Made by a program: the position numbers and the translations under genes. The notes below the pieces were generated by a model that ran no database searches, was not told the DNA's origin, and saw only the letters and a list, made by a program, of their open reading frames with translations. From Asterias rubens (taxonomy: Eukaryota; Echinodermata; Asteroidea; Forcipulatida; Asteriidae), in contig NC_047083.1 in assembly GCF_902459465.1 (NCBI RefSeq), positions 10,407,526-10,471,525 of the forward strand: a DNA stretch of 64,000 nt, given 5' to 3'. Every line of letters begins with the position of its first letter. The first letter of the stretch is position 1. Shown here piece by piece: positions 43,591-64,000 of the stretch.

Positions 43591-44279
43591 TATTGAGCAA
43601 GCACAACCGTTTACTACCGTCAACCAATGCTAATTCTTTGATATTAAATTATTTGATATTAAAAGCACAAGATCGATAATAAGCTGCCATTGATATATTC
43701 AACAAGTGTTTCTGCTTACAGGTTTTATGTTGGTGGGTAAAGCGCCTCTACGCGTCCCATCTTTGTGGGTTTGGTTTTCCTCCATGGTTTTATGGTTAAA
43801 CTATTCCTTACTACGGTTAAAGCCAAGCAACAGTTGACGGTTGTTTTAAACACGTGCCTTATCTGTCCTACGAAAAAAAAAACAGTCAACTAGCTGGCCC
43901 AAAACCCGCAGATGACAATTTTGGCCCAATATACGGCTAGATATTCACCACTGAAGTGTTATAGCGCCCTCTGTTTATAAGGAACTACCATTCAAATAGT
44001 GCATCAACTACCGTCACCCAATTTAAATAGTGCATTAACTACCGTCGTCAAGCCAGGCTTGGTTATTAAGAAAGCTTCTGCAGGTTGACGCACTTTCAAT
44101 TTGATATAATGCATACTTTCCTTCTGCATGATCTGAAATGTTTGCAAACTTCTTGCAGATGAGATAGTTACTATTATTTTGTTTATGTACCGTTTATGCG
44201 TTTTAAATAATAAAAAACCGTATACTGCTCTCTGTAAGCTTGAGCACCCCTAGTTCTTATTCCCCCACCCCGGCCCACC

Positions 44280-45387
44280 CCCACAGGGCTTTATATTGTA
44301 TTTGAGGATCCGTAGATTGGGACCATCTGCATAAATAATGCCCTCATTGTTTTCAAGCACCCTGTTTGTGGGTTGTAAGCGCCTACATTGCACGCCCCTT
44401 TCCCTTTAATTAATCTTTTCATACTTTGACAATTGAGTATAATAAGAGAATAAAGGACAGAGTGGCAAAAAAGTTGTTCAGACTTTAACAGGCTGTGTTT
44501 ATTAAAACTGAGTTTGTTATGACGTTTGTTTGTCAAGGAATTGTACATTAATTTGGTCACCGAATGATGAATCTGAACAATTTACATCTCATTCTCATGC
44601 CCTGTAATTTCTTCTTCTTTTTTACAAAAAGACAACTGTTTTGGTTTTACATAAAACAACCTTTATTTCTACCAGAGAGCATGTTTTTAAGCTATAATAC
44701 AACTTGTGAAAAATGTTTAAGAATAATAATGTAGGAGCTAAACATTACAGTGATGATTTGAATACTCAATTAGAATAAATATAAATCAAAATATAATAAT
44801 TCAAATCAATTGTTTTGGAATGACTCTCGTTGTTTGAATATAGTGTCATATATTTACATCTACTTTTTTAAACATAATTCCCATTTTTATTAAAATCTTT
44901 TTGTGAGGTATTAAATTATAAGTTGTTTTAACATTTTGTGTATTACAATCAACCAATGCCCCATTGTTAAGCATTCTTGCAGGGATTCCACCTTACACAA
45001 CCATGTACTACCCTAACAAATTGTATCGTCCAAACTGTGCTTGAAATTATTGATATAAAAACTTGTGTACATATAGAATTGCTTTAAAATATAACATTTT
45101 CTTCAAAACCATCACCTTTGTTTTTTATACATTGCTCTTGTACCTTGCATAATTAAAAACATCAAATAATAATTATATATAGTTAATTTCTTTTGCAGCA
45201 AAGCTGATGGCGTTGCCTACATCTTTTGAATAACTTTTCAGAAATGTTCCGTTTTATTTGCTTAGAATTCTGGAATATAGTTCTGGATTGTTTTACATTT
45301 ACTTCCACCTTGCGTAATTAAACATTACTTGACCATGATTTGATGGAGAGGGTGATTTTATTCACTTTGCTATGTTTTTTAGACAAC
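44280..45387. other. AT-rich stretch, probable 3' UTR/flank of the ABCA-type fragment
   Basis: No coding exon seen. On minus, aataaa-type signals occur at about 45253-45258 and 44662-44667, about 130 and 720 bases past the ABCA stop. Either could end its transcript. Confidence 0.4.
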
Positions 45388-45837
45388 TTAAATTGCTTTG
45401 TCTGCTTCATCGGTTGTATAAGCTTGGTTGATGAAGTCTTGGCTCTTCTCTTCACTGCTGTCTGTCGAGCCATCAGCAAATTTGACAAAGACCTGTCCAG
45501 GAGAAAAACAAAATATTGTACATTGTATTAGGTCGATTCACTGTAGTGTTTTTAAACACTTAAGAGTGCAAGTTTGTTTGTTTGTTTGTTTGTTTGTTTG
45601 TTTGTTTGTTTCTAAGTTTCATTGTTTATAAGGGAATATATTTGACAAGCTGTGAATAAGCAATTTAAAGATAAGTTGGACTGATTTATGAAGGAATGAG
45701 TTTTACCTGATCCAGTGTTGTCTGTGAGATGGAATACTCCTGGATTCCCAGATTGTCTTTCTCTGCCTCTAAGGAACCGAAGACATCTCCAAGTGTCCTG
45801 GTAGTCAATGGCAGCTGTAACTCACCATATTGTGATG
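45388..45837 (-). CDS. ABCA-subfamily transporter, last two exons only
   Basis: Exon 45837-45707 encodes SQYGELQLPLTTRTLGDVFG then SLEAEKDNLGIQEYSISQTT and LDQ; exon 45492-45388 continues VFVKFADGSTDSSEEKSQDF to DEADKAI and TAA. This is the C-terminal part after the second nucleotide-binding domain of ABCA lipid transporters; the phrase SISQTTLDQVFVxFA is typical. Walker motifs, signature and all membrane spans would lie upstream (to the right), but no such exon is seen before the HIPK gene. In the reading frame TAA occurs just upstream of 45837, so the acceptor must be aag|CA rather than the stronger cag 5 bases earlier. It may be a truncated duplicate, or belong to a gene with a huge intron. 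Confidence 0.75.
45570..45612. repeat. (GTTT)n microsatellite
   Basis: About 10 copies of gttt between the two ABCA-type exons. Similar tracts are at 11450-11480, 14269-14334, 52118-52160 and 52490-52510. Confidence 0.95.
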
Positions 45838-48800
45838 CTTATCCTGCAAAAGGGGACAAATCATATGACATACATATTTAAATATTTATCTTTATGTGTT
45901 TTGATTTGAGGTTGACTAGAGAGGGATTTGAACCAACGACCTCCGGGCTAATAATTGTCTCCAAGCATGCCTAACAAGTGACCTCACTCACTGAGTGTAG
46001 CTTGCAAGCCTTAGGAAACCTGTTAACAAGGGAAGGGTGCTTGCTATGTGAACACCAGGCTAAGGGGAGGAGTAGGGTCATTATCACAACTAAGAGCCAC
46101 CTCAATGCTCTTCCCCACGGTCATTGATACGAAATGTCATTCACAACATTAGTGACCGATAATGTCAAAATTTTGCATAAAGGAATCTAGCGCCCCAGTT
46201 AGGGGTCTTATAACTTCATCATGATTATACTTCGAACTTTGAAATGAAATGGTCGGATTCTCAATTTGCTTACATTTATTAACTATCGAAGCCATGTAAA
46301 GTCATGCTATATTATTATTAATATTGTTTGTGCACACTATTTTTTGTATATTATTATCATGATCCCGAGTTAGTCAGACCAACATGGCAGGTAGACATAG
46401 AAACAGAATGGTCACACCATGGAGGTAGAAATAGACCTCCATGATCACACCATCAAAGAAGATGCCTGTAGCCAGTGTTTTGGAGCACTTCTACGGCACG
46501 CTATAGTCGCGTGGGATTTCGGCTATTCTTTGAAAAGTTTTTTTCCGCTCCAGAATGACTTCTTTTCATTAAAAAAGTACTGCTGCAGCAGTAAATTTTA
46601 ACAGGTATTGGATTCTTACAGGTAAGGATTCTGCCGAGTATCAACGTAAACGTAAACGTAAACGTAAACGTTGACTAGGAAATCCATTGACTATAATATA
46701 ATTGTTATTTTGAGACTCGAAAACCGAGCAATCACTGGAAAAAATGAAGTTTTCTTACCTTTCCCGAGCAGACGACTAGGGGCAAAATTTCACCGTACAG
46801 TTAGTATTAATATGAGGGCGCTATCTCAACATCGCGATAAGAAACTACAGAACAACCGTTAACGACCGTCAACCACGTGCCTCATCCATGCTAGGAAAAA
46901 AAATATTCAGCTGGCTAGCTGGCCCTGAAAATTACGGCCCAAATTACGGCTAGCTTCAACTCACAAGATTGGGGAACACAGCGCCCTCTCTCGATTGAAA
47001 CAAATAATTACACGAAATATAAGACAGCGCCCTCTCGGTCGAAACATATAGTGCCATAAACTGAAGACAGCGCCCTCCGCGTTGAACAAGTAATTGAGAG
47101 TTTGGGAGATAAGAAAAAGTTGTACGCCCGTAAAAGTATGCATTTTTAAGGTATTTTTATATCTCTAACTTAGTTTAAAAACAACAAATATATTTCTAAA
47201 GCTTACGCCTCTTGTTTTGTATAATTTTACCTGAAACAAATGACAAAAAGAGAGTGAAAGGAAGCTTTGTTTTCGCCCTTGTGTTGAAGTTTCCATCATA
47301 TACAATTTTATCAATTATATAATATGCATGGCTAGCTGTTTCTGCCATTTCTTTCTCTCCCTTTTATAAATATCTCTCGTTTTATTATTTTGAGCTGTCA
47401 TTAAGGGGGCCTAATCGCAACCTTAGTAAGGATCCCATGGAATGGACCTTCTGTTTAAAATTACGATTTCAAGACAACAAAACTCTTTTTGTTGGGAGGG
47501 GGCCCGGGGGCGGTTGGGGCCGTCTGATCGGCCACCCCCATCACCTTAATTATGAGAATTATGGTTTCGAAGCGGTTACATGAATGATGAATGAAACTCA
47601 ACCAAGGCATCATCTTCAACAAAATAGTGAAAAGCATATTGTGATATAAAAACAAGTAAGCGAACATTAGTTTTTTTGGGGTCAAATTCCTAAGAATCCC
47701 CTGCCACACCGTCAATCCCGTCATCATCCCTGACAGACCGGCGCTGTGCTCATTGTTAGAGAAAGTACCAACAAAGTCTTCGAGGTTTATAAATAAATAA
47801 ACCCGACTGAATCGCATCAAAGAAACATCCCCTGCCACTTTCTTTTTTTCAAGTTCGACTGCCTGGAATTTTAACTTGTTAAACGGGAACCGGCCGAACT
47901 CGCACTTCGCCTCACTTCCGAAGTACAATGTTATTAAACCACAAGTAACAACCCTTTTTGTCACTCTCACCATATCACACGCGCCACCCTTTTATAAATG
48001 CCGATACAGCAATCTTGCCCACCTGTTTGCAAATCAGTTTACACATCCATGACGTAGCCATCATTTCTCAGTAGCCGTTTCTCTCTGTAGTTTCCGACAA
48101 CACTAAATATTCAACAAAATCTCTTTGTGTTTTCCTGTTACTCATGAATAATTCATTTTACGCGAATTCGCTCCACGTGTATTTTTAGAGGCTGTTGCGG
48201 GGCAACCTTCATTGTTAAAGAAGGGGTGAATAATCAGAGGGGATTTATAATGCATACGCCGTATTTGCGGCAAACGAAATTTGAGTGCTTTTTACTGAGT
48301 TAAGAAGTTCAGTGTAATTTGGTGTTTTTAGCGGGTAAAACTTTAATTATCAGATTTAAAACATTTTTGTAATTAAAGCACCGTACAAATGACGCAATAT
48401 TAAATTATTTTGCAAAAAAGTATTATCATAGGAAATAATCTAAATATTAATTTAATTACGTTCCTTTGATTGTCCATGTTTTTCTGCTGTTTTTTAAACT
48501 CTCGTCACCTGTTATTTAAATATGTGGTCCTTTTAATGGACACAAATTTAATAACCTAGTACTATTTACAACCAGTGTTTGTAACTTTTGTTGGCGTCTA
48601 TGGGTGGCGCTAGGCCTCATCTTGTTTACGAGTTAATGTACATTTATTGGTTATTGATTAAGGAACTACAGAAAGGATTTATTTTATTTTAATTTTTTTC
48701 GAGACAGCAAATTAATCACATTAAACTTCTATTTTCTTCCCCCAAACACGGGGTAGTCTACCATCCCCGTGATGAACAACGATTGCAAAAAGTAGGTGAA

Positions 48801-48900
48801 TGGTGTTTGGATATCCCTATAAATGCAAATGGATCATTCCATGACGTCATTGCGCAGCTGTGGCGATGTTGCATTTTTGTCTGCTGATTACGAGACATGA
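45838..48900. other. No recognised gene
   Basis: Contains an inverted tRNA-like B-box fragment (45925-45960), a small palindrome catggaggtagaaatagacctccatg-type near 46418-46444, an (aacgta)n tract at 46645-46675 and several gcgccctct motifs (46812-47070). A 170-codon open frame on minus (47973-47461) has no recognisable features. Confidence 0.45.
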
Positions 48901-49241
48901 TGAAAGAAGATCGTTAAAGAAAATGGCGCGACATGGGGAGAAAAAACAACACAAAATGCCCCGAAATACTCCACCTCCCCCGACAATCTACGCCTGGAGA
49001 ACTATTTAGATATTGAACCACCAAGCCGGGGCAAATTTTCGGTGATTTGGTGAATTTCAAGAGAGAAACCGCCTTGATCATTTTGGAGGACATGATAAAC
49101 GTGTGGTGAGGTTCATTGTCTGATTGTTGGCTGAGTGCTGTGTGTTGCTGAATTCCTGAACCCTCGTGACTGTGTGAATTGGAACTCTATCTCCACCAGG
49201 AAAATGCAACAAAAATGCTTTAAATCTGGGACAAATCAAAG
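48900..49241 (+). promoter_or_regulatory. Candidate 5' untranslated exon/promoter area of the HIPK gene
   Basis: A purine-rich, CpG-containing stretch ends at a plausible donor (caaatcaaag|gtattg at 49241-49242). The first coding HIPK exon starts with an acceptor two bases before its ATG, so an upstream untranslated exon must exist. This placement is a guess from position and composition. Confidence 0.2.
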
Positions 49242-62351
<13,110 letters not shown>

Positions 62352-63441
62352 GTAAGGAGGTTAAAGGTCATTGTAAAATAATTGTTAAGTAAACCTTGCT
62401 ATAGCTCTGGGATGTATAAAAGACCATCAAGACAGTTGCTATGTCAACAAATGGTTCGGGGCAAGAGTTTGTACAGCAACCATGGTTCCATTGCTCCATA
62501 CACCCATTCAGAATCCTGATGGGTGTTCACCACCTTAAATAAAAAGCAAAAGCTTGCCCCGAATCATGTGACATAGCAACTGTCTGGATAGTCTGAGGAA
62601 TACAAATGTAACTTTAGGGTGACTTGTGATCAAGCACATCTATGTATTGGACAACATTCAAATCTAACTTGCAAATGGCTTATTGCCAAGGAAACCTTGC
62701 TGTAGTTGTTCTGAAATGTAGAAAGGAGACGCTTTGAATATTCCCAAACTAGATCTGAAAAAGTGAGTTGTGCTGAACTTTCTGCACTTCCTTCCAATGA
62801 CTCAACTTAGACTTAAGAAGCCATCTGCTTTTAGGGGCTGTTGCACATATCCGCTTTAAACACAACACCCAAATCCTTTAAAACAGCCACCCCCAAAACA
62901 AGTCCTACTTAATCAGTCCATAGTCCCAAACACCTATACTTTCCTAGTGAGCTAGGAATTATCCATTACTAGATAGAGGTGGTGTGTACTTTGAGGTGTC
63001 AATAGTGTGTCAAGTTATTCCCAGGTGGCAGTTATTTTGATGTAAGTTGTAAGATAGACTTCCTGTTTAGAGATCATTGGTGTCATAGCTAGCTACCTTC
63101 ACTGTTAAACAGTTTGACCCTCTCAAATGCAGCTAAATTTGTGTATCCATTAGACTTTTTTTTAGAATACCACAACTTTTCTGTAGAATTATAAGATTAA
63201 ATCCAATGGGTACGCATGGTAAACTGACCTTCCTGTCAACCTACCGTGACCGTGATGTAAAACTAACAGGTCGAAATAGGTTGTAGAAAACTTCCTTGAA
63301 GCCATGGTAACTTATCATTGGCGCTAAAAGTCCAATAGGAATGCTATAACAACACCACTTCATGTATACGTCACAACTATAAACCGAATACGCGCAAATT
63401 GTATTGTACCATGTCTTGTTTGCACTGGTGGCATTGTGGTA
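62352..63441 (+). other. HIPK intron, left part
   Basis: No exon recognised. An approximate inverted pair (atggttcggggcaagagttt near 62450 and cttgccccgaatcatgtgac near 62557) could fold. The next HIPK exon, expected to start TLIVCPP-like by family comparison, is not found. Confidence 0.45.
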
Positions 63442-63965
63442 ATCAGACTGTATGCAGCGGGCTACATGTAGCATGCAATAACAAAGCTACGCTCAGAGCA
63501 TCAGACTGTATGCAGCGGGCTACATGTAGCATGCAATAACAAAGCTACGCTCAGAGCATCAGACTGTATGCAGCGGGCTACATGTAGCATGCAATAACAA
63601 AGCTACGCTCAGAGCATCAGACTGTATGCAGCGGGCTACATGTAGCATGCAATAACAAAGCTACGCTCAGAGCATCAGACTGTATGCAGCGGGCTACATG
63701 TAGCATGCAATAACAAAGCTACGCTCAGAGCATCAGACTGTATGCAGCGGGCTACATGTAGCATGCAATAACAAAGCTACGCTCAGAGCATCAGACTGTA
63801 TGCAGCGGGCTACATGTAGCATGCAATAACAAAGCTACGCTCAGAGCATCAGACTGTATGCAGCGGGCTACATGTAGCATGCAATAACAAAGCTACGCTC
63901 AGAGCATCAGACTGTATGCAGCGGGCTACATGTAGCATGCAATAACAAAGCTACGCTCAGAGCTT
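63442..63965. repeat. 58-bp tandem array, nine copies
   Basis: Nine near-identical 58-bp units starting cagactgtatgcagcgggct at 63444 and every 58 bp to 63908. Each unit contains ctacatgtag and gcatgc palindromes and the pair gctac / gtagc, so single strands could form serial hairpins. Confidence 0.96.
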
Positions 63966-64000
63966 TTGTCAGTCTCGTCCAGTTGCTGCAGTTCCGCTAC

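Noticed and set aside
47461-47973. 170-codon minus-strand ORF starting MVRVTKRVVTCGLITLYF
   Set aside because: No recognisable domain; an ORF of this length is about what chance allows once in a window this size. Could be revisited with transcript data.
63966-64000. Next HIPK exon beginning at the window edge
   Set aside because: cag followed by an open SRPVAAVPL frame exists, but it does not match the expected HIPK continuation after RPDPFQQ.

Overview
This window is animal nuclear DNA: long genes split into short exons by GT-AG introns, no operons, and a dense mixture of tandem arrays and short dispersed repeats. The proteins (a mucin-stalked adhesion GPCR, a KIAA1549-like mucin-type membrane protein, a homeodomain-interacting protein kinase and an ABCA-type transporter end) and the style of the repeats suggest a marine deuterostome invertebrate. 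An echinoderm is my best guess; this is inference, not a database result.

Layout. 1-2203: two tandem satellites (81/83 bp and 30 bp). 2749-14255, plus strand: an adhesion GPCR resolved into 19 exons with matching phases, from a Ser/Thr-rich stalk through a GAIN/GPS cleavage site to seven membrane segments and a short tail; its 5' end lies outside what I can recognise. 14256-18780: no gene seen. 18781-42074, minus strand: a complete 14-exon gene for a 1566-residue single-pass membrane protein with signal peptide, large Ser/Thr-rich ectodomain, SEA-like juxtamembrane region with a basic cleavage-like site, Cys-rich membrane exit and a long cytoplasmic tail; best match by memory is the KIAA1549/KIAA1549L family. 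Its 11-kb intron contains a small unrecognised plus-strand gene (31367-31726). 42075-45387: foldback elements and small inverted-repeat elements. 45388-45837, minus strand: the last two exons of an ABCA-type transporter with no visible upstream exons. 45838-52517: no gene recognised. 52518-64000, plus strand: the first 620 residues of a HIPK-family kinase, running off the right edge and ending in a 58-bp tandem array.

The most unusual pattern is local tandem amplification of exon ends. In the GPCR the 3' end of the TM3/TM4 exon together with its 5' splice site is repeated 13 times. In the KIAA1549-like gene the last codons and stop codon are repeated 11 times with higher-order order. In the nested small gene the last codons, stop and proximal 3' UTR are present three times. 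A second striking item is a dispersed repeat (five copies) that carries a hairpin identical in form to the histone-mRNA 3' stem-loop, followed by a purine-rich stretch at about the spacing of a histone downstream element.

The genes are independent loci with no obvious pathway link, beyond two of them being mucin-like cell-surface proteins. Exon boundaries were chosen by eye from GT-AG sites, phase continuity and family resemblance; no transcript evidence was available.
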